Shown here: positions 23,016 through 34,200 of the stretch, in pieces
Numbering within the stretch: position 1 is the first letter of the stretch
How the letters are laid out: each line of letters starts with the position of its first letter
Source: Amoebophrya sp. A120
Taxonomy: Eukaryota > Sar > Dinophyceae > Syndiniales > Amoebophryaceae
Assembly: GCA_905178155.1 (NCBI GenBank)
Contig: CAJINV010000004.1
Coordinates: 5,682,828 to 5,746,827, forward strand
Length of the DNA stretch: 64,000 nt
Reading direction: 5' to 3'
Made by a program: the position numbers and the translations under genes
The notes under the pieces: model-generated
The model's input: the letters and a program-made list of their open reading frames with translations, nothing else
Databases searched by the model: none
Told to the model about the DNA's origin: nothing

Positions 23016-23953
23016 GACGCTGGGCCCGGCCTGGTGCGCGGTGACGGCGCCCGCGCAACAGAAGCAGAACAGAAAAAGAGGGAACATCCAGCGGAATAGG
23101 GCCGCAGTTGTTCATAGCCTATTGCCGGCGGAAAATGAAGGGAAAAGCCGGCAAGCGTGTGCCGGTAGACGGCGAAGAAAGAAGCGAAGGTAAGCATGCG
23201 GGGGCCTGCCGAAAAGCAGAAATCAGGCCGCGTTGGCTTTCCGGGAAGAGAGACCGGACAACGCGCCGGCCCAGACACGGTGCGCCGCCCACCCAATTCC
23301 ATTGGTTCTTTCATTCGCTGGCACGAGTCGTTTTCTCGGTGGGAACCAAAAAACAAAAACCCCAGCGCGGCAGCTAGAGGGATGCTACGGAGAGAACACA
23401 CACTGCCTGCCCCCGCCCCGCCGGCAGAGGGAGGCTCGCGTGCGTTCGGCACTAGCCCCGGCAGCGGGAAAATACTTACCACGCCGCAGGCGGCAGCGCC
23501 GCGTGGGTCGCGCGACGCCTACTTCCGAGAGGCAGCAACGCCTTAGAGTGCGCAGGGGCTCCGCCAACGACGGCCCCTGCAGCAAGAAAAAACGCAGGGG
23601 ACCCACGCTCGCGCCCGATCTATCACCACTTGGTTGCCAGCGCCTCCAGAGACCGACCAGGGCCAGGCGACCCGGGGAAGCCAACATTACACAGCGCAAA
23701 ACGCCGGCCCCAAATCTGCCCGCGGACCATTTCCACACCCCTCGCCACCATTGACTGGGGGAAGACAAACGAAAGCTGGCGCCCCTCGCGCACCAAGTTG
23801 CGCCATCGCTGCATGCATTCCACCACGGCGCATCAGGAGCGTTGCCAGCCGCTGGCAACGCTGCAAACCAAGTTGCGCGCGCCACGTAAATATGTGCGTT
23901 TTACGATTGCAATCGTAATTTGGATGGTGCCGGAGCTGTATTGTGTGAGTTCA

Positions 23954-24000
23954 TATGCTGGTTTTGCTGCTTCCTGTCCAACAATGGGAGGACGAGTCGC
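23954..24000. repeat. Dispersed repeat, copy B
   Basis: Shares GGTTTTGCTGCTTCCTGTCC and AACAATGGGAGGACGAG with copy A, and additionally GACGAGTCGCTGC with copy C. Confidence 0.75.
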
Positions 24001-24069
24001 TGCACAAGGCCGAGTTGAAACCAGGCGTGTACCAGGGCGGAAAGAAAAAGCAGAACTTACAGAAGTCTA

Positions 24070-25585
24070 AAAAATATAGAAAAAGTGTATTCATAATTAA
24101 AGATAAGGTTATTATATACTAGCGCGCTTTCTAGACCGGTCTATCCACTTCTGCCTGTACCGTCTCTTTTCCTTTTTTCCCTACCACTCTAAGAAGTGGC
24201 ACGTCATGCCTATCATGCATCAAAAAGCCAGACTATCACGACGTGCAATCATGCGCACAAACCAGGTTTTCATCCCGATAGGCCGGAGCCTAACATGCAA
24301 AATGCCAATCGACTTGCGAAACATATAAACACAACCATGAAGGTGTGGACAAAACCAAGCACGACTGGCAACAGGGGGGGAGAGGAAAACTAGGCGTCGT
24401 GAAAAGTCGAGAAAAACGGAGAAAGAGTGCTCGCTATTTTCCGCGTCTTAGATGGTTGCCCGAGGGTACAGGCGCCGGCTCCACCTTGAGCAACCACGCG
24501 GGAAATACGTGGATTGATTAGTACTAAAGCTACTATAATTATCTATTTGCATCGCTCAAGAGTGGAGATCAACTCATAGTTCTCAATTGGAAACTAACCT
24601 CTCTCAAAACGAAACCAAGAACGAGCGACAGCTGGGAATGAGTGCCAGGAACATCAGTTATAGCAGTTAGCTCCTTCGACATGAGCGCGCCACTGTCTGC
24701 TTTGTGGATCATGAACATGCAAGAATCAGGCTGGTACTAAGTAACTACGCCTTGCAGTGGTGAGTCATATAAAACTCTAGAAACACAGAATAAAAATAAC
24801 GGGCTCACACGTTGAACCTAGCATGACAAATTCTTGGGCATCTTGCCACCAAGTACCACTCATGACAAAGAGATAAAGCCCCTGCGTCACCAACTGCAAC
24901 CAGATCTAAAAACAGCCTATTTGTCCACGTGTGGTAATACAAAACTTCATGCATGGCAGACTGTCAGGTTGTAACTTCTTCTTTTTGAAGATCCTGCGTG
25001 GCATCCGGGAAAATCTAAAAAAGAGAGCAGCAGATTTCGATCCGTAAGCTACGTGCATGTTGACTCCCATGCACGTAATCACCAGGCATTTACTCGGTGC
25101 GTCTCTGCATCGAGTAAATACCATGTAAACCCCCCCGACATGTAGTAACCCCAAGTAGAAGAGAGACGGGCGAGAAACTGCTAACTCCGGGACCGGAGTA
25201 GGCATCTGCAAAGCTGGTCGGAGACCGAGGCCTAGACGCATAAAGGGGGACGTGCGGAAAGAGATGTGGGCGGCGCGCAAGAAGAAGCAAAAGGAAACAG
25301 GCATGTGGAGGAGACGAGAGAAAAAAACCCGTGGAACTGAGTGACGAAATAGGAGCCTGCGCGGCAATATTTCATCAGGACGAGTGGAATAGGGAGGGGC
25401 ATTACCGTAGCGAGCCAGAGCGACCAGGTCCAAGGCGGGGAGCAAGGTGCGAAAAACGGTAATACCCAACCCCGCTGTGGTTACTACATGCCCGCACTAC
25501 TTACAAGGCCTATTTTCAATATATGAAGGTCGCGCCCGGAGGGCAGATAAGGTGAAATCTATTTAGTTAACTAGCTAGCCCTCGA
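24070..25585. other. Intergenic, no supported gene
   Basis: AT-richer than the block to its left. It contains words typical of introner interiors (for example AGCATGACAAATTC near 24820 and GTAATACAAAACTTCATGC near 24930), but no matched TIR pair that I could identify. The 187-codon minus ORF at 24906-25469 has biased, unconvincing composition. Confidence 0.35.
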
Positions 25586-25918
25586 TTATACTAAGCCTTG
25601 TCGTTCAAGTCGTTCTAGTCGTTTTATCGTTGTGTTGTTCCTTTTTCTCCGACTACTAGCTGGCTGGAGCGCTTTGAGCAAGTCGCGTCTCAGCTGAAGA
25701 CTCCTCGGCCCCTGTTGTCTTTCATTCTGGTCAAAACCGTAGCGATCCCGTTGAAGAAGAGTCGCTAATGTGCTCCGGTTTGCCGGAGCTTTCGCCACTC
25801 TGGTCAAAAACTTCTCTATCCGTAGTAAAGTCAACCTGGTCAAAAACTTCTCTTTCGTATTAAAATCCCTTACTGTTCGTCGATCGTCCGTCCCCATGCA
25901 TTGGTTGGTTCTGAGCAA
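25586..25918 (-). CDS. Possible Arg-rich exon, weakly supported
   Basis: A 110-codon frame, basic and Leu-rich at its end (RRDLLKALQPASSRRKRNNT). It contains an internal DNA duplication encoding EKFLTR twice. It may be a small gene or noise; no domain recognised. Confidence 0.22.
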   Translation of the reverse strand: MLRTNQCMGTDDRRTVRDFNTKEKFLTRLTLLRIEKFLTRVAKAPANRSTLATLLQRDRYGFDQNERQQGPRSLQLRRDLLKALQPASSRRKRNNTTIKRLERLERQGLV

Positions 25919-26192
25919 GAGCGGTAGGGCGTTTGTTTTCTCTTGGTGTGCAGCTTGGTCGTTGTGTAGTTGTTACGGCGTGCATGTTCATCCGCTAGAG
26001 GCTGGTTTTTCGGAGACGGTAGTTGTTCATACAAAACTCTCTCACTCAGTAGGATTTACCTGAAGTTCGGCGGGCCAACTCCGAAGAGTTACAAACCACA
26101 GCCTTCCTGCAATCAGGGAGCAGATTTTTATTTCAGCATTCGTCCCCGTTACTCCAGGGGAAGGTAGACGGTGCTGGGAACATTCAGCGGCG

Positions 26193-27219
26193 TTATGTAT
26201 CATGCGGGATTCTGAGATCCGCGTAGTCAGCATTACATATGTCAGCATCACAAACTCTGTTGCTGGTTTTGCAGCATTTACATATGTCACCGGCATGCTC
26301 TGTTGCTGGTTTTGCTGCTTCCTGGCCAACAATGGGAGACGAGTCGCTGCCCGAAATCTTGGACGAATCGGAATCCTGCCTCGATACTGCTCCATGATGT
26401 TGTGCGGGAAATGATTGCGTTGATGTTTGCTCGCCAATGTTTTCGTGGAGAAAGGAAGTGTGCTGGGCCGAATCGACGGGTTCACGGCGCACGGAAACGC
26501 TCCCGTTGCTCAATTATGCAGTGCAAATGTGTTTTCTGAGTCTGGAGACTTGTGTTGCTGATACTCGCATCCGCATCGCAGAATACCAGCATCAGAAGTT
26601 TTTCAGGCTTTTTGCGGATGCATTCGTCAAACGCACGACAGACTGGCTTCCAGCGCGGCAAAAAAACTGGCGCCTTGTAAGTATTCACGCATCTTCACAA
26701 AGATCTCGACGTTTACGTTGACTTGTTGTACCATAGTTGTACCTGAAATCTCTTCAGCATTACAAATCCAGATCCAGACATAATTGTAATGCATATCCGC
26801 GCCGGATGTTCGTCGACTTCCGCCGCAGTTTCGGTGTGGCCCGGCTGTGGTTTCATCTCCTCATGCTGCGTATTGGTGGACGAGTCGCTGTTCGCAACTT
26901 CGCTCCTCGCCTGGGAAAAATCAGCAGTTGTAACTGCATCCAATTCTTGCGTGGGAGAGGGTGGCGTCGGTTGCCGCTTCTCCTCGTTTTCGTCGAGGAA
27001 GGACGCGTGCTGGTGGGACGGGACAGCGACTGCGGGTCCAGGGGGCAACACGTCCGTTCCGCTACCGGCGCGCTCCGGTTGCTCGACCTCCGTCGTACCA
27101 CCACCTTCGGCGTGGCCACCAGGCGACGAATCCTCGGGAAGATGCTGTGCATTTTCCAGAGGAGCGCTGCTGTCAGTGACTTCGTTGGACCCCTGCTGCA
27201 GTGCGCTCGCATATCGCAC
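26193..27219 (-). CDS. Unrecognised acidic Ser/Thr/Gln-rich protein, 5' end unresolved
   Basis: Two exons, 27219-26796 and 26509-26193, join through a family I introner in frame (together 247 codons including stop). There is no ATG at the 5' end, so an upstream exon is missing from this model. Composition is acidic and Pro/Ser/Glu-rich, typical of disorder. It holds an internal duplication: QHASFLDENEEKRQPTP in exon 1 and QHTSFLHENIGEQTSTQ in exon 2, about 90 residues apart. The C-terminal part carries the SSPIVGQEAAKPATEHAG peptide from the dispersed repeat, followed by a short tandem repeat. Function unknown. Confidence 0.45.
26287..26343. repeat. Dispersed repeat, copy C
   Basis: Contains GGCATGCTCTGTTGCTGG and TTTTGCTGCTTCCTGGCC. 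Immediately to its left, a shortened second copy (CTCTGTTGCTGGTTTTGCAG) forms a tandem of about 44 bp. Confidence 0.7.
26515..26795 (-). mobile_element. Introner-like, family I, diverged
   Basis: Ends TATGCAGTGCAAATGTG (with GAGTCTGGAG) and the inverted CCAGATCCAGACATAATTGT followed by AATGCATA. Flanks TCAAT and TCCGC do not match well, consistent with an old insertion. Frame is preserved on removal. Confidence 0.7.
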
Positions 27220-27627
27220 GCAAAACGACCGCCCACTCCTTCAGAACCAAATAAACGATTTGTTCTTTAAGTGGGACCTGTTGTTTCTATAGGTAGAGAC
27301 CAGCTGCTAACAACCTGGAAATCATGGTAAGGCAAATACAAATGGGGATGTATTATATAGTGATGTCTGCTCTGTTATCCCTTGAGCTTGAGGTATAATT
27401 GTTTGAACTTGAAGCCCGCACTTTCACGCCTTTAAGGGTCAGCGTGGACTTTAAGTAACTGCTTTATCTACAAGACCTGTTCAAGTTCATGATCTTCACT
27501 GCGACTCCGACTTTCTGCCTCAAGTAGAAATAAAAAACTGAATTGTTCGCACGGAGCTTTTTATTTTTCTATCGTGTCGGTAATGACTGTAGTGTATAAA
27601 ATGATCAAGAGCAACACTAAATATGCA

Positions 27628-28279
27628 TTATATGACTAGAGCGTTTCGCCAACGCATGGGTCGAAAACGAAATCCTTTCACTTTGGTTACAAGGCACAGC
27701 TGTGGCCGTTTTGTGTGGGGTAGCTGACCTCCTCCCTCCGTGGTTTGCGCATCCTGGCGCCCCGGCTTGTTATCCAATGCAAATCTGCAGTCCGGCTCCG
27801 GGTCAGGGTTTGCAAAGTTGCACGACGACATCATCATGATCGGTGACACAAAGGAGATCTGATGATACATTCATACCGAATCATGTAGACGCGCTGAGTG
27901 AAATGCTCGACGCGCTGCATGACAAAAAATCGCGACAATCATTTATCACATCAGTGGCCCCACGATATACAGGCTCGTCTTCCGCGCCATCAAAGAATGA
28001 TTATTATCGTGGTCACATGCAGGAGGTAAAAAGACGACAGCAACCGTTCTAAATCATTTTTGCCCGACACAGAGCACGCATTTGCAGTGGATATTTGTCT
28101 TCGGCAAACACCTCCCACCCAATGAGCTTGTTGATGTCACTCGCAAGACTTCCTCCGTCGCGGCGCTCCAAAAATTTCTTCCCGGCCACCCCGCGAACCC
28201 CAGCTCCACCAGTTGCAGAAGGCGAGGATGCCACCGCAAGCGCGAGGGCGCGCGAGCAGTTTTTGCCTTTCTTCCCCAT
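27628..28279 (-). CDS. Unrecognised 107-aa basic protein, two exons
   Basis: ATG at 28279. Exon 1 (28279-28094) and exon 2 (27765-27628) join after removal of a diverged family I introner, giving exactly 108 codons ending TAA. Exon 1 reads MGKKGKNCSRALALAVASS, then an Ala/Gly-rich segment and SLASDINKLIGWEVFAEDK. Exon 2 continues PGRQDAQTTEGGG and ends with the basic stretch TKVKGFRFRPMRWRNALVI. The plus-strand ORFs over the same bases are shadows. I recognise no family. The Gly/Ala-rich N-terminus might be a targeting region, but that is a guess. Confidence 0.58.
27771..28093 (-). mobile_element. Introner, family I, TSD CTTGT/TTTGT
   Basis: Ends TATCCAATGCAAATCTGC and GCATTTGCAGTGGATA. One TSD mismatch. 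At 323 bp it is the longest copy in the window. Removal restores the 107-aa frame. Confidence 0.82.
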
Positions 28280-29067
28280 GATGGTCTACTTTCTTCACAA
28301 CTTTGCGGGAATTCGGTTCCTACAATCAACTTTGCTTTGTTTTCGTTGTGGCGTGTGGTCCGACAGGGCTCTTTTCGTGCTCGTAGTCTTTGTTCCGCCA
28401 CAGTGTTGTATTTCCTCGTGGTCTACCTACTTAATGCAGACTTTGCGTTGCGCTTGCGGTCGCCGAGCTGGTCCTTCCTTCTCCTGTTTTTCAGCTTTCT
28501 TGCCTTCGAAAGCGCTTCTTTTTCTTGTTCTCCTCAAGGGTCCACCGCCTTCTGCGTTTTTGCGATTACCTGTATTGATCAACAATGAATACTTATGTTA
28601 TCGACTTCGACAATGTAGTTTTTATTCTTCTTTACCAGTACCAGTTCAAGTCTTTCTGGCTGTCACGTCACCCAGCGCAGGACAATCAAAGGAAATCAGA
28701 GAGTAGACTAAGTTTGAATTTGAATTTTTTTTTGGTGCATTCCTACCGTGTTGGAGTTGTTCAGTTACAACAGCGAGTCTGAGTCACAACACTCACATGA
28801 GAAATAAATCATACCGCGCTGCGCAGGTGAAGACGGGTGTTTTTCCTTTTCTTCTTTCGTTTCTCCTCGTTCGTTCTACTTGGTACAGTTCCGAAGCAAT
28901 TCTTCCTCCACTTCTTCGTCTTGCTCTGTACAACTGTTCTTCAGTTTGATACGTTCGTAGTACTTACTTTTGTTTGAGTGTGTGTATCGAATTCGCCCCT
29001 CGTTCTTCTTCTCTTCTTTACACATACAATAGATACTTCTCGCTGTTGTTAGACTTCTTTATTCTCG

Positions 29068-29368
29068 TATATCAAATGCAAAGATGTCTGGACGACCTGA
29101 GATAGAAATACAGGACTTTGTCACGCAGATTCTGCGTTCTGGTTCTACAGCAGCAGGATCACAAGCAACTTTCGACATGACAGCTTACTCATGCCTAATA
29201 TCCTGAAGGGGAAATGCCCTCGTTTCCGCGTGGCGAAGAAATGAACGCCTTCCCTTCATCTGCAAGTGACGCAATACAACAAATTTTTTCAAGAAATATG
29301 ATCGAGATTTGGAATCACAAATTCCATGACTCTTTCCCGATCCAGACATATTTGCATAATGCATATCT
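29068..29368 (-). mobile_element. Introner, family I, outside a recognised gene
   Basis: Left end TATATCAAATGCAAAGATGT, right end ACATATTTGCATAATGCATA plus TCT. TCTCG occurs on both sides (29063-29067 and 29369-29373). Interior words match other family I copies. If introners only persist in transcribed genes, its presence implies an unannotated gene here. Confidence 0.75.
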
Positions 29369-30644
29369 TCTCGTCTTCTCGTGTTCGATGTGCCTTACTA
29401 CGCCCGGCACTTCTGATTACTTGTCGAAATTAATTTGATGGAAAAAAAAATGAAAAATCGAAAATTAGAAGGGGAAAATTGATATTGAAATCTTTTTACT
29501 CGTGGGGGTTCAAAATGTAAAACAAGCAATAAAAGGGATGGATCGTTAAAATGTGAAGCAAGTTGGGGTACTACTTGATTGAGATTGAGATGCAAAGTTG
29601 AAATGTAAAGCAAATGAAGTTTTAAATTCTTTTTAAAAAACAAAGTACTGGAAATAAAAAAGGGGGGCAATGAATTCAAGGGAAATGATCGATAGTTCTT
29701 TTAATGTAAAGTCGTCGGAAAAGTAAAGTGTGAAAATCTTGTAATGCGATGATGAAATAGAAGTTGATGGTGGTACTACAGATTTTATTTTGAAAAGCGG
29801 TATAGAGATTTCTTTTATACAGTTTTTGAATGCTGAGAAAGTAGTTGGTGACAGTTGAACAAATTTGAAAACAAAAACTCAATCTCGAACTGCAAAGATA
29901 TACACGCGACAAGAAGTTTTTAGCACTATTACGGGGCCAAAACTACGGAGTAACGTCCTTTCTCGCAGGGAAATTAAGCCTGGTAAATGAGCGGGCGAAG
30001 TGGACCACGTGCATTGCAAGAAAGGGAAAACAGCCAGACGACAAGGAGCAACGGAGGTACAACAGCAAAATAAGCGCAGTCACAGACGGGCATGATGAAA
30101 TCGAACCGATCCAACAGCCACCAAGCCACAGTCTTTCATTTTGGACGAATTATCTTCTTCTTCGTGTTGAACGGCGGAATACGAATGTAGAGTTCCACTA
30201 TTGGACGATGAAGGCGACACTTGTTTTACCATGCGGCCGAGGTAGAACGCAGACGTTACCGATTTGTTATTCAAGAAGGGCTGCACGAGTTGCGGCACAC
30301 CGAGGCACTAAATCAAAAGTCAGTGACACTGACACACTGCTGCACAACGAAAGCGAAACACAAAAACTAATGGAAACCGACGTCCTCGATTGGCAAGAAT
30401 CCTTTGTGTTGAGTGTGTACATTTGGCATTCCATCAGGCAGGAACTACAACTATCCAGTTCTTCTGAATTAGGGACGACTGGTAGAACGAAGTACGAAGT
30501 ACTGGTGACCGAAAAGAAAATCGACAGCACCGACGCTCATTCATTGCCGACGAGATAACTACTGAAGAAAATAATTCAAGACACTTTGACAAATACATAT
30601 TACCGTGTTGGCTTTTCATTTACCGACGAAGAGTTTTCGTTTGG

Positions 30645-31190
30645 ATGAGAAACATACGGAATTCGCAACCACAGTACTACCGCTCCTGCCTCAAGACGCG
30701 TAAACATCGGAAGCGGTCAGACAATTATTTTGATTTATACTTATTCATCAGCAACTCATCTACACTTGAAGCGTCTGTTCGTTTGGCAAACTGTAGTTAC
30801 TGTTTCACATATTACCTCCCGGTACGTAGAAGTGGAGCGCAAAACCTAGCAAAATTTTATTGGTCGTGTAGTAGTTGCTTCGTTCAAAAACAAAATTTTT
30901 TTGGCGTTGACTGTTGCAAACCACAGAGAATGTTTGTTGTCGGTAGATCGACAGAGACGTTGGAGATTTTACTACAGAAAGCAAAATTTGAATTTGGGAA
31001 ATCAAACATCGTAGGGCACCGCTTGTTACAACATCCCCTGTACAACTACGTCCGCGGTCCTGATGGCGCTGGAAGCCCTTCTTGCAATGCCGACGTTTCC
31101 AGTTGGCTTGCCACCAAACCCTCGTTTCCACAACAACTGCTGGTTATACTTGAACTTGTGTTACAAGTCGACCCGGGCAGCTTGCTTTAG
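30645..31190 (+). CDS. Weak plus-strand ORF, unrecognised
   Basis: 181 codons with ATG start, and the only plus-strand ORF here that looks even partly protein-like (for example TETLEILLQKAKFEFGKSNI). There is no domain, its codon composition is AT-driven, and it runs against the gene direction of the whole window. Treat as doubtful. Confidence 0.18.
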   Translation: MRNIRNSQPQYYRSCLKTRKHRKRSDNYFDLYLFISNSSTLEASVRLANCSYCFTYYLPVRRSGAQNLAKFYWSCSSCFVQKQNFFGVDCCKPQRMFVVGRSTETLEILLQKAKFEFGKSNIVGHRLLQHPLYNYVRGPDGAGSPSCNADVSSWLATKPSFPQQLLVILELVLQVDPGSLL

Positions 31191-31217
31191 AAAACTACAT
31201 CCGTTTTTTCGTCAGCT

Positions 31218-34200
31218 CTAGTCCTTCATCATGTGCAAAAGTATCGTACCTGAACGTCCTGGTTGCAGTTACGCAAGACAAACCTCTTTTGCTTTTCAAA
31301 GCCACTTCAGCATGACAAATTCCACTTGTCATGCTGATATAATTTTGATTTTTGCTACTGGCATGCGATACTTTTTCAATTCGTATCCTTCATGTGGTCC
31401 TTGATGTTCCGATAGTACCTTTCCATGTGCCTCGCGAAAAGTTGATCGATCTTCTTTTCCATAGGCCCGCGAAACGGTGGCAAATCGGCGTGGGCGTGAT
31501 GCCCCAGATCCCGCAGCAATTGCCGCCACAGGTCGTTTCTCGGCGCCGAAAACCAAAGTTGGTGGTATGCATTGTAAATGAATGTTTGAGTTCGGCGGGA
31601 GAGTGCACTTGTTTGTCGTGCATGTTGGTCTCCAATCGTGCACGCGAAAGCATGATGAAGTACAGGTTTCTTGGCGCAGGACTGTGGATGCCTTTTCAGC
31701 AGGATAAATTCCCTGCTCGCGAAGCAAGAAATGACAGTGAGCTGCTTTACACTTCTGCGCTCAAGCAACACAAATTTTAATTTTTCTCTGATCGAGAGTT
31801 TGGTTCGCATCACAAGTATGCAAAAATTCTCCCAGACGCAGACATAGTATTTGCAATTGATAGGGCGGTCGGTTGGTCGACTCGGACCGGTCTATCCACC
31901 TAGAGAAAAGCTGCTTTGCACAATAGACATCATGCCTGTTGTCTGGCCAGCATGAGAAATTTTCTGGGTTCCCAGCGCCAGTCCATTTTGTCAGAGGCAT
32001 TGAAGATGCAGAGTACAGACCGCATTTTGCATGCAAAAAAAAAAAAAAAATATCGTGGTGAGTGTAGGTGCAGTCGTCTCTGCCTTACAAAGCTTTTACA
32101 TACGCCAGAATAATACAAGCAACTCAATAAATAGTACATGTTTTTATTTTGTTGTGTCTTTCTCCGTGGATAGGGAAGCCACAAATTTCGTTCCAATTCC
32201 GTTTCCAGCTGGCCTTTCGCCCAGAGGCAGGTGCCGCCAAAAAGATGAACGTGCACGTTCGGATTCCGGCTGTTGTTGTTTATGTTCTTGCAATCATGTG
32301 TGGTAGTTGCAGCAGAGTGAGGATCGTCGTTTAGCAAGTCGTAGCAACCCGACCGCTCCACGATCTCCTGTACGTTTCCGTCCAGGTGCTATGCGAGTGC
32401 GTGACTCCTCCTTTCCCTCACTTTGTTGTCATGCTGGAAAATGCCAAGAAATCCAGTTCCTGTGCTTTGGCACTGTTTGCATCCAAAATTCCGGTTGAAC
32501 AATATTGGCGCAGGAACTACTTACTTGTCATGCTCAGGCTCCATGATCATGTGCGCTAGTGCTTCTATTGGCGTTCATGCCCTTCGAATGAGACAAGGGT
32601 TGTGCTGCACTCTCATAGGTAAAGCCCGTCATGCAGACGAATGGCGCCCGCAACGTTCTCGCAGTCATGCAGAATCTGGACCTTCTGCTTATAACCTGCT
32701 CAGGTGTTACAATCTCAAACGTTACGATAGAATATCGAAATCCGTGACGCAAGAGGTGCATTAAATGTAGCCAACTCTCATAGGATTGCGCATGACAAGT
32801 TCTTCCGGAGTCCCAAACCGCACTACAATCTGGCGAAATTTGTATTGCAGAAAGTGGAATGCTGTCCGAGTCTGTCATGCTCGTCATGCAACACAAAATC
32901 CAAATTCTTTTGTAACGTTTGAGATTGTATTAACGTTTGAGCAGGTCATACTGCTTGTGCTCACAGTCCCCGCCCCGGTGGAACGGAAAGGATTCCAGTG
33001 CCCGAAACAGGTGTCGGGCGTGTCTTTCCCTCCTTGTGCTGTTGGTTCCCGCGCGGTCTGCAAGTGACAAAGGAGTACTTAAGATCTGCCCGCCCACTTC
33101 TGCGCCGTTCGTTGAAGTCGCAGTTGATGATGATGTTGTGCTGCGAAAAAGCTGCTGGTTTTTCTCGCTTTCTTGCAAATCATGGGCCACGCGCAGCACC
33201 TCCTCCAGGGTGAGTGGGAGGAGGTCCTGTGGTATTTCTGCTTATGCATTGCAGATATGTTGTCTGGGTCCTCTGGAAGGGCGCAAACTTGTCATGCGGA
33301 TTTCTGTTGAACGCGAACTGGCACAATAAATCTGTGTTGCATAGTCAGCAAAAGTAAGAGTGCGATTTTTCTCTCTTTGGGAGGGCTGCATATCTCACGC
33401 AGACAGGGCATGGAGATAAAGCCTCCGCAGAATTTGTCATGCTCTGTGCGCATAACGACAGACATTGCGTTCTTGCAGAAGAATTGCATGACAATCTTCT
33501 GCAGCTGCACCCTTATGTCAACAGCCCGAGACAAGAACATATGTGCATTTGATACCGATGATCGACCGGCGCCACCATCGCTTTCTCCCGTCACACGATC
33601 TACTCCATAACTCTTGTCCTCTTGGAAACTCATCAAATTTTCCTTGTCCACCGACGGAACTGCAGGCGTGCCGAAGGTGTGCAGAAACTCTGCGAGCTTT
33701 CCTCCATTCATACTTTGTCTCGTGCCCGAAGCTGCAGCCGAACTTCTCCCTTTTTCCGTTGTTCTACTTAATGCGCTGTTGTGCGATGAGCCACCTGTGG
33801 GCGGGTAAAACGGTTTGTTCAGAATCAAGCCGGCGCACTGCTCCTCCGAATTCTCCGTGATGACGATCACACTTCTGTGCAGGTTTCGCTGGAAATACGG
33901 GCCCAGGGGATGCCCAATCAAAACGGTGCCCGGCTCGATTCGGTTCGGGTACAGAACTACCTTTTTGTTCTTGTTGCGCAGCAAGAACTCAGTTGAAGAA
34001 GTGTTGTTGACTCCAGACGAAGTCGTGCGGCTTCGTCCCTTGATGTTGGTGCTGATCTCCCCTACAAGACCCTGCGGATCGTGATGATCTGAAATAGAAT
34101 TACTGGCTGGGGACGAGGACGCTATTTTTCCGCCCCCTCCTGAGGCACTTTCCGCGTTTTTTCTTGGGAGTTCTGTTCTGGTGCCCTCAGTCGGTTGCCG

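Larger units (their letters stand above)
12900..24050. other. GC-rich block of unclear gene content
   Basis: By eye this block is visibly richer in GC, with frequent runs such as GGGCCCGG and CCGGCCGG, than the flanks. It contains several minus-strand ORFs with protein-like composition separated by GC-rich spacers, one with a consensus-like donor GTGAGT near 16315. One solid gene (19778-20898) carries a normal family II introner, so the block belongs to the same genome. Other protein-like minus frames, for example 18664-19029, could be exons. It may be a large mobile element, a gene with GC-rich introns, or a local isochore. The sequence alone does not decide. Confidence 0.45.
28280..31217. 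other. AT-rich stretch with strand-composition switch; no firm gene
   Basis: From about 28740 to 29060 the plus strand is strikingly pyrimidine-rich. From about 29430 to 29930 it becomes purine-rich and very poor in C. A family I introner (29068-29368) sits between. A short minus frame after it (..KAHRTREDE|NKEV-stop) could be the end of an unseen gene. The rest shows no supported coding sequence apart from a weak plus-strand ORF. Confidence 0.4.

Noticed and set aside
12942-23885. Bacterial contamination or a phage/plasmid region
   Set aside because: There are no operon-like overlapping genes, no Shine-Dalgarno pattern, no recognised bacterial genes, and a family II introner lies within the block.
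24141-24160. A second copy of the family VI terminus (GGTCTATCCAC)
   Set aside because: Only about 14 bp match and no inverted partner end was found; a match of this length is expected by chance in 64 kb.
25360-25400. Possible hammerhead ribozyme (CTGATGA on the minus strand)
   Set aside because: The required GAAA following stem II is absent and no stem I/III pairing is evident.
28082-28706. Plus-strand ORFs of 168 and 203 codons
   Set aside because: They overlap the minus-strand 107-aa gene and an introner, and have Phe/Leu/Ser/Cys-biased composition.
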